Source: Curtobacterium pusillum (GTDB lineage: Bacteria; Actinomycetota; Actinomycetes; Actinomycetales; Microbacteriaceae). Taken from it: DNA of 64,000 bases. The stretch covers positions 1,302,001 through 1,366,000 of the forward strand of contig CP018783.1 in the NCBI GenBank assembly GCA_002025645.1. Direction: 5' to 3'. Shown here one piece after another: positions 26,331 to 35,781 of the stretch. The translations under genes were made by a program, and so were the position numbers. How positions within the stretch are numbered: position 1 is the stretch's first letter; each line of letters starts with the position of its first letter. The notes below the pieces were generated by a model. That model was given only the letters and a program-made list of their open reading frames with translations. It searched no databases and was not told the origin of the DNA.

Positions 26331-27461
26331 ATGTCGACGACGACCGAGAACGCGGCCACCACCGCCGCCACCACCAGCCCCACGACGATGCGCGCCGTCG
26401 TCGTCCACGGTCCGGGCGACTACCGCCTCGAGACCCGCCCCGTGCCGACGCCGGGCCCCGGCGAGCTCCTGCTCCGCACCGACGCCGTCGGCATCTGCGC
26501 GAGCGACCTGAAGTGCTACCACGGCGCCGCGAAGTTCTGGGGCGACGAGAACCGCCCCGCCTGGGCCGAGAAGGACCGCATCCCCGGCCACGAGTTCGTC
26601 GGCACGATCGTGGCCGGTGACGACGACACCCTCGCCAAGCGCAAGGTGTCCGTCGGCGACCGCATCGCGTGCGAGCAGATCGTGCCGTGCTGGGAGTGCA
26701 AGTACTGCCTCGAGGGCGCGTACTGGATGTGCAACGTCCACGACATGTTCGGGTTCAAGGGCTACGACGGCGCCATGGCCGAGTACGTCCTCGTGCCCGC
26801 CAAGGCCCTGACGCACCCGGTGTCGAGCGCGCTGCCCGGCCAGGTCGCCGCCTTCGCCGAACCGCTCTCGTGCGCCTTCCACGCCGTCGAGCGAGGCGAC
26901 ATCAAGTTCGGCGACACCGTCGTCATCGCCGGCGCCGGCCCGATCGGCCTCTCCGCCATCGCCGGCGCCCGCCAGAAGAACCCGCTCCGAATCATCGCGC
27001 TCGACGTCGTCGAGGCGAAGCTCGAGCTGGCCCGCAAGGTCGGCGCGGACATCACCATCAACATCGCCGAGGACGACGCCGTCGCCCGCGTGAAGGAACT
27101 CACCGACGGCTACGGCGCCGACGTCTACATCGAGGCGACGGGCCACCCGTCCGCGGTGCCGCAGGGCCTCAACCTGCTCCGCAAGCTCGGCACGTTCGTC
27201 GAGTACTCGGTCTTCAAGGACAACGTCTCCGTCGACTGGTCGATCATCTCCGACGACAAGGAACTCGACATCCGCGGCGCCCACCTCGGCCCGCACACCT
27301 GGCCGGCCGCGATCAAGCTGCTCGAGACCGAGACCCTGCCGATGTCCGAGATCTGCACGCACCAGTTCCCGCTGGAGCGCTTCCAGGAGGCCCTCGACCT
27401 GGTCGGCGACTCCGCCGGCGCAAGCGTCAAGGTGTCGATCATCCCGTCCCTGCAGGCCTGA
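26331..27461 (+). CDS. Zinc-dependent polyol dehydrogenase, erythritol/L-threitol type
   Basis: 376 residues of the medium-chain dehydrogenase family. Catalytic zinc ligands are C56 (GICASDLKCYHG) and the H87-E88 pair (IPGHEFVG). The structural zinc site has C120, C123, C126 and C134. The cofactor loop VVIAGAGPIGLSA is near 200 and an aspartate after beta-2 (IIALDVVEAKL) favours NAD. With an MFS polyol permease, erythrulose-type kinase and RpiB isomerase downstream, it fits EltD of the known erythritol/threitol route. GGAGG precedes the ATG. Confidence 0.9.
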   Translation: MSTTTENAATTAATTSPTTMRAVVVHGPGDYRLETRPVPTPGPGELLLRTDAVGICASDLKCYHGAAKFWGDENRPAWAEKDRIPGHEFVGTIVAGDDDTLAKRKVSVGDRIACEQIVPCWECKYCLEGAYWMCNVHDMFGFKGYDGAMAEYVLVPAKALTHPVSSALPGQVAAFAEPLSCAFHAVERGDIKFGDTVVIAGAGPIGLSAIAGARQKNPLRIIALDVVEAKLELARKVGADITINIAEDDAVARVKELTDGYGADVYIEATGHPSAVPQGLNLLRKLGTFVEYSVFKDNVSVDWSIISDDKELDIRGAHLGPHTWPAAIKLLETETLPMSEICTHQFPLERFQEALDLVGDSAGASVKVSIIPSLQA

Positions 27462-27490
27462 GCCGAAGCCCACCACAGGAGTCAGCAAGC

Positions 27491-28804
27491 ATGTCAACGA
27501 CGACACAGCGCGCCACCGGTGCGCCGACGACGCCCCGCACCGAGGGCCGCCTCGACAAGATGGGCATCCCCCGCCCGCTCGCCCTCGGGTTCCTCGCCGT
27601 CCTGGTCTTCATGACCGGCAACGGCGTCGAGTCGAACTTCATCACGCCGCACATGGTCGCGGTCCTCGGCAGCCCCGAGGCCACGGTCGCGACGATCGTC
27701 ACGTTCTACAGCCTCGCCGCCCTCATCGGCAGCTACGTGTCCGGCGCCCTGTCCGACCTGGTCGGTCCGCGCCGGGTGATGATCCTCGGCTTCGCCGTCT
27801 GGGTCGTCTTCGAGGTCCTGTTCCTGCTCGCGCTGAACATCGGCAGCGTCCCGTTCGCCGCCGTGGCCTACGCGATCCGCGGCTTCGGGTACCCGCTGTT
27901 CGCCTTCGCGTTCCTGGTCTGGGTGAACATCACCACGCCCGTCGAGCGGAACGGATCGGCCGTCGGCTGGTTCTACGTCGCCTTCACGGGCGGCCTGCCG
28001 ACGCTGGGGTCCCTCTTCGCGATCGGCGCCATCCCGGTGTTCGGCGGCGGCACCGGCGGTGAGACCGGCGCGATGGTCGCCTCGATCGGCCTGGTCGCCA
28101 TCGGCTTCCTCATCCTGCTGTTCGGCGTGCGCCTGCCGAACGGGTTCTCCCGCATCGCGCCGGAGGGCGAGAGCGCCTGGCGCGTGCTGACGAGCGGCAT
28201 CCGGCTCACGGCGACGCGACCGAAGATCCTGATGGGCTTCCTCGTCCGACTGATCAACACCGCGCCCGAGTTCGGCATGTTCGTGGTCCTGCCCGCCGTG
28301 ATCGCGAACGAGCGCGGTTGGGGACAGAGCCGCTGGCTGCTCATGACCGTGTGCGTCTACGCGACGAACATCCTGGTGAACGCCCTGTTCGGCTGGGTGG
28401 GCGACAAGATCGGCTGGCAGCGCACCGTCAAGTGGTTCGGCATCGTGGGCTCCGCGACCGGCCTCGTCGCCTGGTGGTACGTCCCGCAGCTCGTCCCCGC
28501 CGGGTCCGACTGGGGCTACGTGCTCTCGGTCATCGCCGGCTGCGTGTTCGGCTGCCTGCTCGCCGGGTTCGTCCCGATGGGCGCGATCATGCCGGCGCTG
28601 GCCCCGGAGCACAAGGGCGCCGCGATGGCGATGTACACGACGGCTGCGGGTGGCGCGGCGTTCCTCGGCACCGGTGTGGTGGCCGCGGTGCTCGCCCTCG
28701 GCGGTGGCGGTCAGGCCGTGACCTGGACGTTCGTCGGCCTGTACGCCTGCGCCTTCGTGATGATCCACTTCCTCAAGGTGCCCCAGGGCCGGAGCGCACA
28801 CTGA
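27491..28804 (+). CDS. MFS polyol permease (RbtT/CsbX-like)
   Basis: 437 residues with twelve predicted helices. IPRPLALGFLAVLVFMTGNGVESNFITPHM and the loop LSDLVGPRRVMILGF are typical of the ribitol/arabitol transporter and CsbX group. It starts 29 bp after the dehydrogenase stop. Uptake of a C4-C5 polyol by proton symport is inferred from family and operon. Confidence 0.88.
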   Translation: MSTTTQRATGAPTTPRTEGRLDKMGIPRPLALGFLAVLVFMTGNGVESNFITPHMVAVLGSPEATVATIVTFYSLAALIGSYVSGALSDLVGPRRVMILGFAVWVVFEVLFLLALNIGSVPFAAVAYAIRGFGYPLFAFAFLVWVNITTPVERNGSAVGWFYVAFTGGLPTLGSLFAIGAIPVFGGGTGGETGAMVASIGLVAIGFLILLFGVRLPNGFSRIAPEGESAWRVLTSGIRLTATRPKILMGFLVRLINTAPEFGMFVVLPAVIANERGWGQSRWLLMTVCVYATNILVNALFGWVGDKIGWQRTVKWFGIVGSATGLVAWWYVPQLVPAGSDWGYVLSVIAGCVFGCLLAGFVPMGAIMPALAPEHKGAAMAMYTTAAGGAAFLGTGVVAAVLALGGGGQAVTWTFVGLYACAFVMIHFLKVPQGRSAH

Positions 28805-28874
28805 GTTCCGGGCGACGGCGGCCGTCCCGCCGTCGCCCGGTGCACCACCCCCACACGACCGAAGGACACGCACC

Positions 28875-30617
28875 ATGACCACGATCCACGACGACCCCGA
28901 CGAGTTCGCCGAGGACCAGCTCGCCGGCTGGCTCGCCCTCTACGCCGACCGTGTGCGGGGCGCGCACGGCGGCGTCGTCTCCCTGCCGACCGAGGGCGCC
29001 GAGCCGCAGGTCGCCGTCGTCGTCGGCGGCGGCTCCGGCCACTACCCCGCGTTCTGCGGCGTGGTCGGTCCGGGCTTCGCCACCGGCGCCGTCGTCGGCA
29101 ACATCTTCACCTCGCCGTCCACCGCGCAGGTCTACTCGGTCGCCAAGGCCGCCGACCAGGGCAAGGGCGTCGTGCTCTCGTTCGGCAACTACGCCGGCGA
29201 CACGATGAACTTCGGGCTCGCGGCCGAGCGGCTGAACGCCGAGGGCATCGACACCCGCATCGTGGTGGTCACGGACGACATCGCCAGCGCCGACGAGGAG
29301 TCGAAGCGCCGCGGCATCGCGGGCGACTTCTCGGTGTTCAAGGCCATGGGCGCCGCGGCGGCAGCGGGGGCGGACCTGGACGAGGTCGAACGGATCGGCA
29401 ACGCGTCCAACACGGCGACCCGCACCATCGGCGTCGCGTTCTCGGGCTGCACCATGCCCGGCGCGACCGAGCCGCTCTTCACCGTCCCGGACGGCCACCT
29501 CGGCCTCGGGCTCGGCATCCACGGCGAGCCCGGCATCCAGGACGTCCCGCTGCTGCCCGCGACCGAGCTCGCGAGCCTGCTCGTCGAACGGCTGCTCGCT
29601 GACCGTCCGGCGAACGCGGGCACCCGGGTCGCCCCGATCCTCAACGGTCTCGGCGACACCAAGTACGAGGAGCTCTTCCTGCTCTGGGGCCGCGTGCTCC
29701 CGCTCCTGCAGGACGCCGGCATCGAGGTCGTCGAGCCCGAGGTCGGCGAACTCGTCACGAGCCTCGACATGGGCGGCTGCTCGCTCACCCTGCAGTGGCT
29801 CGACGACGAACTCGAGACGCTGTGGCGGGCCGACGCCTACACGCCCGCGTACCGCAAGGTCGCAGCGCCGGTCGCTGCGCTCGTGCCGGCCGACGCGGTG
29901 GACGCGGCGGAGGACGAGGCGACCACCGTGCCGGACGCGAGTGGTGCCTCCAGGCAGACCGCGCAGACCGCGCGCGCCGCGATCGAGGCGATCGACGCGC
30001 TCCTGCGGGAGCACGAGGAGGAACTGGGGCGCATCGACGCGGTCGCCGGTGACGGCGACCACGGACGCGGCATGGTCAAGGGGATCGGTGCGGCCCGCAA
30101 GGCGGTCGACCGGGTCGGCCAGGAGGCAGGGGTCGCCTTCGTCCTCGGACGCGCCGGTGACGCGTGGGCCGAGTTCGCGGGCGGCACCTCCGGGGTCCTG
30201 TGGGGTGCGGCACTCGAGGCGTTCGGTCGGTCGCTGCGCGACGACCGCTCCGCGTACGAGCCCGGCGACGTCGTCGAGGCAGCGCAGGCGTTCGCGGACT
30301 CGATCGTGCACCTCGGCGGGGCGTCGCGCGGGGACAAGACCCTGCTCGACGCACTGCTGCCGTTCGTCGACGAGCTGCGGAGCGGCGTCGACGCTGGCAG
30401 CGCCCTCACCGAGGCGTGGCAGGCTGCCGCCGAGGTCGCGGTGTCGGAAGCCGCGGCGACCGCAGACCTGAAGCCGAAGGTCGGGCGGGCCCGACCGCTG
30501 GCGGAGAAGAGCCTGGGGACACCCGACGCGGGTGCCACCTCGATGGGGATGATCCTCACGCGGGTCGGCGAGGTCCTCGCCACCCGTGCAGCAGACAAGG
30601 AAGGGACACACGCATGA
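28875..30617 (+). CDS. Fused DhaK-DhaL kinase, probable erythrulose kinase
   Basis: 580 residues. The DAK1 domain (about 10-330) has GGGSGHYP at 51-58 and the substrate-linking histidine H216 in [10 protein letters not shown] Pro/Ala/Thr linker (330-362) leads to the DAK2 ATP-binding domain with GDGDHG at 392-397 and [14 protein letters not shown] further on. Single-chain DhaK-DhaL enzymes use ATP. In Mycobacterium tetritol catabolism this family phosphorylates erythrulose rather than dihydroxyacetone, and the neighbours point to that role. Dihydroxyacetone kinase is the alternative. The last codons overlap the isomerase ATG. Confidence 0.88.
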   Translation: MTTIHDDPDEFAEDQLAGWLALYADRVRGAHGGVVSLPTEGAEPQVAVVVGGGSGHYPAFCGVVGPGFATGAVVGNIFTSPSTAQVYSVAKAADQGKGVVLSFGNYAGDTMNFGLAAERLNAEGIDTRIVVVTDDIASADEESKRRGIAGDFSVFKAMGAAAAAGADLDEVERIGNASNTATRTIGVAFSGCTMPGATEPLFTVPDGHLGLGLGIHGEPGIQDVPLLPATELASLLVERLLADRPANAGTRVAPILNGLGDTKYEELFLLWGRVLPLLQDAGIEVVEPEVGELVTSLDMGGCSLTLQWLDDELETLWRADAYTPAYRKVAAPVAALVPADAVDAAEDEATTVPDASGASRQTAQTARAAIEAIDALLREHEEELGRIDAVAGDGDHGRGMVKGIGAARKAVDRVGQEAGVAFVLGRAGDAWAEFAGGTSGVLWGAALEAFGRSLRDDRSAYEPGDVVEAAQAFADSIVHLGGASRGDKTLLDALLPFVDELRSGVDAGSALTEAWQAAAEVAVSEAAATADLKPKVGRARPLAEKSLGTPDAGATSMGMILTRVGEVLATRAADKEGTHA

Positions 30618-31096
30618 CGTACCGTCTCGTGGTCGGCTCGGACGATGCCGGGTTCGACTACAAGGAGATCATCAAGGCCGACCTGCTCGGCGATCCGCGG
30701 GTGGAATCCGTGGTCGACGTCGGGGTCGACGCGGACGGACACACCGCCTACCCGCACGTCGCCGTCGACGCAGCACGGCTCGTCGCGAACGGCGAGGCGG
30801 ACCGGGCGATCCTGATCTGCGGCACCGGCCTCGGCGTCGCGATCAGCGCGAACAAGGTGCCGGGCATCCGGGCCGTCACGGCGCACGACTCGTTCTCGGT
30901 CGAGCGGTCCATCCTGTCGAACGACGCCCAGGTCCTCTGCATGGGCCAGCGCGTCATCGGCGTCGAGGTGGCCCGACGCATGGCGAAGGAGTGGTTGGGC
31001 TACGAGTTCGACCGCTCGTCCGCGAGCGCCGCGAAGGTCCAGGCGATCTGCGAGTACGACGGCTCGGCGCCCGCGGGCGTCGACGCCTCCGCGTAG
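30614..31096 (+). CDS. RpiB/LacAB-family isomerase, probable erythrulose-4-phosphate isomerase
   Basis: 160 residues. The active-site cysteine C69 lies in [17 protein letters not shown]; the phosphate-binding and ring-opening region is [31 protein letters not shown]. RpiB proteins interconvert aldose and ketose phosphates. Here the operon suggests D-erythrulose 4-phosphate to D-erythrose 4-phosphate, which enters the pentose phosphate pathway. It is coupled to the kinase by an ATGA overlap. Ribose-5-phosphate isomerase is the default alternative. Confidence 0.9.
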   Translation: MTYRLVVGSDDAGFDYKEIIKADLLGDPRVESVVDVGVDADGHTAYPHVAVDAARLVANGEADRAILICGTGLGVAISANKVPGIRAVTAHDSFSVERSILSNDAQVLCMGQRVIGVEVARRMAKEWLGYEFDRSSASAAKVQAICEYDGSAPAGVDASA

Positions 31097-31106
31097 GCCG
31101 CCGCGC

Positions 31107-31172
31107 GCCGCACAACCGGAGTGGGCCGGAACCGCGTTCCTCCGCGGTCCCGGCCCACTTGCGTTGTGCGGC
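31107..31172. terminator. Family-D long hairpin between convergent genes
   Basis: 30-base arms pair at 26 positions around the loop TTCCTC; the outer ten bases GCCGCACAAC and GTTGTGCGGC are perfect. It lies between the isomerase stop (31096) and the FGGY kinase stop (31189). A related element with the same GCACAAC ends lies at 48725. Confidence 0.75.
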
Positions 31173-31188
31173 AGCAACCGGAACCGCG

Positions 31189-32670
31189 TCAGCCGCGGGC
31201 GGCCACGCGGTGCACGACGGCCTTCGTCGCCTCGTACAGCTCGCGGTAGTCGCGGTACCCCGGTTCGTACGCCGCCGTCGCCTCCGGGTCCGATTCAATG
31301 CGGGCTGCGGGCGGGTTCCAGGCGCCGAGGTCGACGCCGTCGCCGGGCCCCGCCACGAGGCCCGCCGCGAGGAACGCCGACCCGTAGCAGGCACCGATCG
31401 TCACGCTCGGCACCGTCTGCGGCAACCCGGTGACGTCCGACACGATCGTCGGCCACAGCCGCCCGAGCAGTCCCCCGCCGGCGCCGACGAGTTCGCGGAC
31501 CTCGACCCCGGCCTCACGCAGCACCTCGATGTTGTGGCGCACCGCGTACGCCGTGGCCTCGAGCGTCGCCCGGTAGAGGTCCCCCCGCGTGTGCCGGACG
31601 GTCAGCCCCGCGATCACCCCGCGGGCGTCCGGGTCGGCGATGGGTGTCCGCTCGCCCGCGAAGTACGGCAGCATGAGCAGCCCGTTCGCGCCGATGCCGG
31701 AGCAACGGGCCTCCTCGAGCATCGTCGACCACTCGCCGTCCACGAGCCGCCGCAGCCAGTCGGTGATCGCACCGGAGGTCGCCATCCCGCCGGAGACGCT
31801 CGGCTGCCCCGGGTGCGTCCCGACCGTGGTCCACATCCCCGGCACCGGGATCGGCTGGGCCGTCGGCACGATCATGAACATCGTGGTGCCGTACTGCAGG
31901 AACATGCGGCCCGGCACGGACTCGCCGACACTCACGCCCTCGGCCCAGGCGTCGATGGTCCCGGCCGTCACGGGGATGCCGGCCGGGATGCCCGTGGCCG
32001 CGGCCGCCTCGTCCGTCACGACCCCGGCCCGGTCGCCCGACCAGAGGAGCCTCGGCATCTCGAGCCCCGGCGCGAGCCGCTCGCACCACTCCGGGATCCA
32101 GGCGTTCTCGTGCACGTCGTAGAGGGGCGTCGTCTGGCTCGCCGAGTGGTGGTCGAGGACGTACTCCCCCGTCAGCCGCTCCACGACGCGCGACGACGGC
32201 ATCGTGAACCGGGCGGCCTTCGACCACACCTCGGGCTCGTGGCGGGCCACCCAGGCGAGCTTCACCCCGGCCGCCTGGGTGCTGAGCGCCGACCCGCAGC
32301 GTTCCCGGATCGCCCCCTCGCCGCCGAGTTCGGCCGTGACGTCCTCGAGCATGTCCGCCGTCCGGGTGTCGATGCCGTACAGGATCGCCGGACGCAGCGG
32401 TCCCCCGGCGTCGTCGGTGAGGAGCACGCACGGGCCGATGCCGCTCACCCCGACGGCGGCGACGTCGGCGTCCGGCTCCCGCTCGAGCAACTCGCGCGTC
32501 AGGGTCGTGAACTCGTCCCACCAGACGTCGGCGTCCATCTCGACGAGCCCCTGCTCCGGGCGGTCGACGTCGTGCTTCCGACTGACCTCGGCGATGACGG
32601 TGCCGTCGAACCGGGCGAGCAGCGCCTTCGTGCTCGACGTCCCGATGTCCAGACCGAGCACCGCCCGCAT
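31189..32670 (-). CDS. FGGY-family carbohydrate kinase
   Basis: 493 residues. The N-terminal phosphate-binding LGLDIGTSSTKALL and the catalytic-aspartate region PVTAGTIDAWAEG are intact, and the C-terminal ATP motif reads ELVGAGGGLLGRLW. It belongs to the xylulokinase/erythritol kinase side of the family. It is convergent with the tetritol operon and has its own GAGGGAGA ribosome site. It may phosphorylate another polyol or ketose taken up with the same system; the substrate is not determined. Confidence 0.88.
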   Translation of the reverse strand: MRAVLGLDIGTSSTKALLARFDGTVIAEVSRKHDVDRPEQGLVEMDADVWWDEFTTLTRELLEREPDADVAAVGVSGIGPCVLLTDDAGGPLRPAILYGIDTRTADMLEDVTAELGGEGAIRERCGSALSTQAAGVKLAWVARHEPEVWSKAARFTMPSSRVVERLTGEYVLDHHSASQTTPLYDVHENAWIPEWCERLAPGLEMPRLLWSGDRAGVVTDEAAAATGIPAGIPVTAGTIDAWAEGVSVGESVPGRMFLQYGTTMFMIVPTAQPIPVPGMWTTVGTHPGQPSVSGGMATSGAITDWLRRLVDGEWSTMLEEARCSGIGANGLLMLPYFAGERTPIADPDARGVIAGLTVRHTRGDLYRATLEATAYAVRHNIEVLREAGVEVRELVGAGGGLLGRLWPTIVSDVTGLPQTVPSVTIGACYGSAFLAAGLVAGPGDGVDLGAWNPPAARIESDPEATAAYEPGYRDYRELYEATKAVVHRVAARG

Positions 32671-32862
32671 GCCGTCTCCCTCGTCGCCACCGACCGTCGT
32701 CGGTCGTGCCACGAGTCTACGAACGAAGGCGGCTCGTCATCCTCTCGGTGGACGACGGCGCGCGCCTCGGGAGGGATCGTTGGAGTACGGCGACGCCCAG
32801 GCTCCTGTCGGGGGCCGGACGTACCGTACTCCCGACTCCGATGCTCCACCGAGGGGAAACCG

Positions 32863-33933
32863 ATGAAGAAGTCAGCCTGGCTGCCCGCCGTCATCGCGCC
32901 GGTCGTCGTCGCCGGCGCCGTCGCGGCTCCGATGATCGCGAACGCCGCCAGCGACCCGATCGCCGGGAAGAGCCCGACCGCGGCCGCCGTCATCGCGAGC
33001 ATCGCCCAGTCGTCCGACGCGCAGTACTCCGGCAAGCTCGTGCAGACGAGCGACCTCGGACTGCCCGAGCTCCCGACGGGCTCCGGCGGTTCCTCGCTCG
33101 AGGGGAACGCGTCCGACGCCCTCGGCCTGCTGACCTCGTCGCACACCGCCCGGGTCTACGTCGACGGCGCCGACAAGCAGCGCGTCCAGCTGACCCAGCA
33201 GCTCGCCGAGCAGGACCTCGTCCGCAACGGGTCCGAGGTCTGGACCTGGGACTCGAAGGAGCGCACGGCGACGCACGTCGTCCTGCCGAAGGACGCCGCG
33301 ACGCCGAAGAGCGGCACCGCGACGCCGTCCGACATCGCGGAGAAGGCGATCGACGCGATCACGCCGAGCACCAAGGTGTCGAAGCCGAAGGACGTCCGGG
33401 TCGCCGGGCACGACGCCTGGCAGATCACGCTGACGCCGAAGTCCTCCGGCACACTGGTGGGCTCCGTGCGACTCGCGGTCGACCAGCAGACCGGCCTCCC
33501 GCTGCGCGCCACGATCGAGGCGAAGGGCCAGTCCGACCCGGCCGTCCAGGTCGGCTTCACGAGCCTGCAGTACGGCGCTCCGGCCGCGCGGTTGTTCGAC
33601 TTCACCCCGCCGTCGAACGCGAAGGTCGAGACGAAGGACCTCTCCGACGCCCCCGCACACGCGAAGGGTGACGCCCAGCACCGGTCCGCACCCGCCGGCG
33701 ACGAGCCGACGTTCACCGGGAAGGGCTGGAGCACGATCGCCGAGCTCCCGAAGGGATCCGTCGACCAGTCCGCCCTCGGCGACGACGCGACCGGGCTGCT
33801 CGACCAGCTGACGAAGTCGGTCGACGGCGGCCGCGCCGTGCAGACCTCGCTCGTGTCCGTCTACCTGACCGACGACGGACGAGTCCTCGCAGGAGCCGTG
33901 CCGGTGTCCGCCCTGGTCGCCGCCGCGAAGTGA
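32863..33933 (+). CDS. Secreted LolA/RseB-like protein linked to an ABC exporter
   Basis: 356 residues. A signal peptide (MKKSAWLPAVIAPVVVAGAV to about residue 29, ANA-A) leads to a domain with repeated strands (VYVDGADKQRVQL, EVWTWDSKERTATHVVLP, GHDAWQITLTPKSSGTLVG) like the outer-membrane lipoprotein carrier/RseB fold. There is no lipobox. The stop overlaps the GTG of the ABC ATPase (GTGA), so secretion and transporter are coupled. A role in lipid or lipoprotein handling outside the membrane is inferred from fold only. Confidence 0.8.
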   Translation: MKKSAWLPAVIAPVVVAGAVAAPMIANAASDPIAGKSPTAAAVIASIAQSSDAQYSGKLVQTSDLGLPELPTGSGGSSLEGNASDALGLLTSSHTARVYVDGADKQRVQLTQQLAEQDLVRNGSEVWTWDSKERTATHVVLPKDAATPKSGTATPSDIAEKAIDAITPSTKVSKPKDVRVAGHDAWQITLTPKSSGTLVGSVRLAVDQQTGLPLRATIEAKGQSDPAVQVGFTSLQYGAPAARLFDFTPPSNAKVETKDLSDAPAHAKGDAQHRSAPAGDEPTFTGKGWSTIAELPKGSVDQSALGDDATGLLDQLTKSVDGGRAVQTSLVSVYLTDDGRVLAGAVPVSALVAAAK

Positions 33934-34916
33934 GCACGACGGAACCACCGGTGGTGGACGGGGCCGTCCCGGCGGCCGCGACCGACCTCGCGATCCGCAC
34001 CACGGGCCTCCAGAAGGTCTTCCGCAAGCAGCGCGCGGTGGACGGCATCGACCTCGCCGTCCCCCGCGGAGCCGTCTTCGGCTTCCTCGGGCCGAACGGC
34101 TCCGGCAAGACCACCACGATCCGCATGCTCCTCGGGCTGTCGAGCGCGACGGGCGGGACGATCGAGGTGCTCGGCGAGCCGATGCCGAAGGCGTTGCACG
34201 ACGTGCTGCCCCGGGTCGGTGCGCTCGTCGAGGGCCCGGCGTTCTACCCGTACCTGTCCGGCCGGGCGAACCTGCTCCGGTTCGACGCCGCGGACGCGAC
34301 GTCCGATCCGCGCAGCCGGAAGGCCCGGGTGGCGAGTGCCCTCGACCGTGTCGGGCTGGGCCACGCGGCAGACAAGAAAGCGCACGCGTACTCGCTCGGG
34401 ATGAAGCAGCGGCTCGGGTTGGCGAACGCCCTGCTGTCGCCGCGGGACCTCCTCGTGCTCGACGAACCGACGAACGGCCTCGACCCGCAGGGCACGCGCG
34501 AGGTCCGGAACCTGATCCGTTCCCTGGCGGACGACGGCACGACGGTGTTCGTGTCGAGCCACCTCCTGGCGGAGATCGAGCAGGTGTGCACGCACGCCGG
34601 GGTCATGCGGACGGGCAAGCTCGTCGCGCAGGGCACCCTCGAAGACCTCCGGTCCGCCGGGGCGCGCACGGTCACGGTCCGCACGCCGGACCTCGGCCAG
34701 GCCGGATCCGTGTTGACACGGCTCGGGCTGACCCCACGGCACGACGGCGGCGCGGACGTGCTCGTCGCCGACCTGCCGCGCGAGGTCCTGCCGGAGACCA
34801 TCACCGCCGAGCTCGTCCGCGCCGACGTGCGGGTCCGCGGGCTGACCGTCGGCGGCGGGACCCTCGAGGACCTGTTCGTCGCCCTCACCGGAGAGGGCTT
34901 CGATGTCGCAGCCTGA
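33930..34916 (+). CDS. ABC transporter ATP-binding protein (ABC-2 type)
   Basis: 328 residues. Walker A GPNGSGKTT, signature YSLGMKQRL and Walker B LLVLDEPTNGLDPQG are intact, with the H-loop in VFVSSHLL. The C-terminal ~90 residues after the ATPase core match the accessory domain of CcmA-like exporters. It begins with GTG overlapping the upstream stop and overlaps the permease gene by 14 bp. The exported substrate is unknown. Confidence 0.93.
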   Translation: MSTTEPPVVDGAVPAAATDLAIRTTGLQKVFRKQRAVDGIDLAVPRGAVFGFLGPNGSGKTTTIRMLLGLSSATGGTIEVLGEPMPKALHDVLPRVGALVEGPAFYPYLSGRANLLRFDAADATSDPRSRKARVASALDRVGLGHAADKKAHAYSLGMKQRLGLANALLSPRDLLVLDEPTNGLDPQGTREVRNLIRSLADDGTTVFVSSHLLAEIEQVCTHAGVMRTGKLVAQGTLEDLRSAGARTVTVRTPDLGQAGSVLTRLGLTPRHDGGADVLVADLPREVLPETITAELVRADVRVRGLTVGGGTLEDLFVALTGEGFDVAA

Positions 34917-35781
34917 CGCAACCACCGCGCCGCCGACGCACGACGTCCGCGAGTTCGCACGCCGCCGCCCTCGCCCGTTCGCTCTCCTCGGCTCCGAACT
35001 CGCGCTCGTGTTCCGTCGTCGCCGGACCTGGGCGATGCTCGGAGCGCTCGCGCTGGTGCCGATCCTCATCGCCGTCGCGGTCCGGCTGACGACGGGCGAC
35101 GACAGCGGTGGTCCGGCGTTCCTCGGCGACATCACGAACAACGGCCTGTTCGTGTCGTTCACCGCACTGACGGTGTCGATCCCGCTGTTCCTCCCGCTCA
35201 CCGTCGGGGTGGTGGCGGGTGACACGGTCGCAGGCGAGGCGAGCCACGGCACGATCCGCTACCTGCTCGTCGCGCCGACCGGCCGGGTGCGGTTCATCCT
35301 CGTGAAGTTCGCCGGTGCGGTGGCGTTCTGCCTGGCCGCGACGCTCCTCATCGTGCTCGTGGGCGCGGCGATCGGCGCGGTGCTGTTCCCGATCGGACCG
35401 GTCACGCTGCTGTCCGGCACGCAGGTGGAAGGCTGGTCGTACGCCGGCCGCGCGCTGCTCCTCGCGCTGTACGTCACGCTGTCGATGCTCGGACTCTCCG
35501 CGATCGGCTTGTTCGCGTCGACGCTGACGAGCGTGCCGGTCGGGGCGATGGCCGCGACGGTCGTGCTCGCCGGGGCGTCGCAGGTGCTCGACCAGCTGCC
35601 GCAGCTCGACTGGCTGCACCCGTTCCTGTTCTCACACCAGTGGCTCGGGTTCGGGGACCTGCTGCGCGACCCGATCGCGTTCGACTCGTTCGCGTCGAAC
35701 GCCGTCCTGCAGTTGGGCTACGTGGTCGTGTTCGGCGCGCTGGCGTACAGCCGGTTCGCCAGCAAGGACATCCTCAGCTGA
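34903..35781 (+). CDS. ABC-2 type permease
   Basis: 292 residues with six predicted membrane helices, an N-terminal cytoplasmic arm, and the ABC-2 features GDTVAGEASHGTIRYLLVAPTGR (coupling region) and a final YSRFASKDIL. It pairs with the ATPase before it. Its end overlaps the convergent oxidoreductase gene tail to tail by 8 bp. Confidence 0.9.
   Translation: MSQPDATTAPPTHDVREFARRRPRPFALLGSELALVFRRRRTWAMLGALALVPILIAVAVRLTTGDDSGGPAFLGDITNNGLFVSFTALTVSIPLFLPLTVGVVAGDTVAGEASHGTIRYLLVAPTGRVRFILVKFAGAVAFCLAATLLIVLVGAAIGAVLFPIGPVTLLSGTQVEGWSYAGRALLLALYVTLSMLGLSAIGLFASTLTSVPVGAMAATVVLAGASQVLDQLPQLDWLHPFLFSHQWLGFGDLLRDPIAFDSFASNAVLQLGYVVVFGALAYSRFASKDILS

Noticed and set aside
29940..29960. TGCCTCCAGGCAG in the kinase linker as a family-B insertion
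   Set aside because: Only the short core matches and it forms its own 13-bp palindrome; this is too little to separate from chance codon use in a linker.
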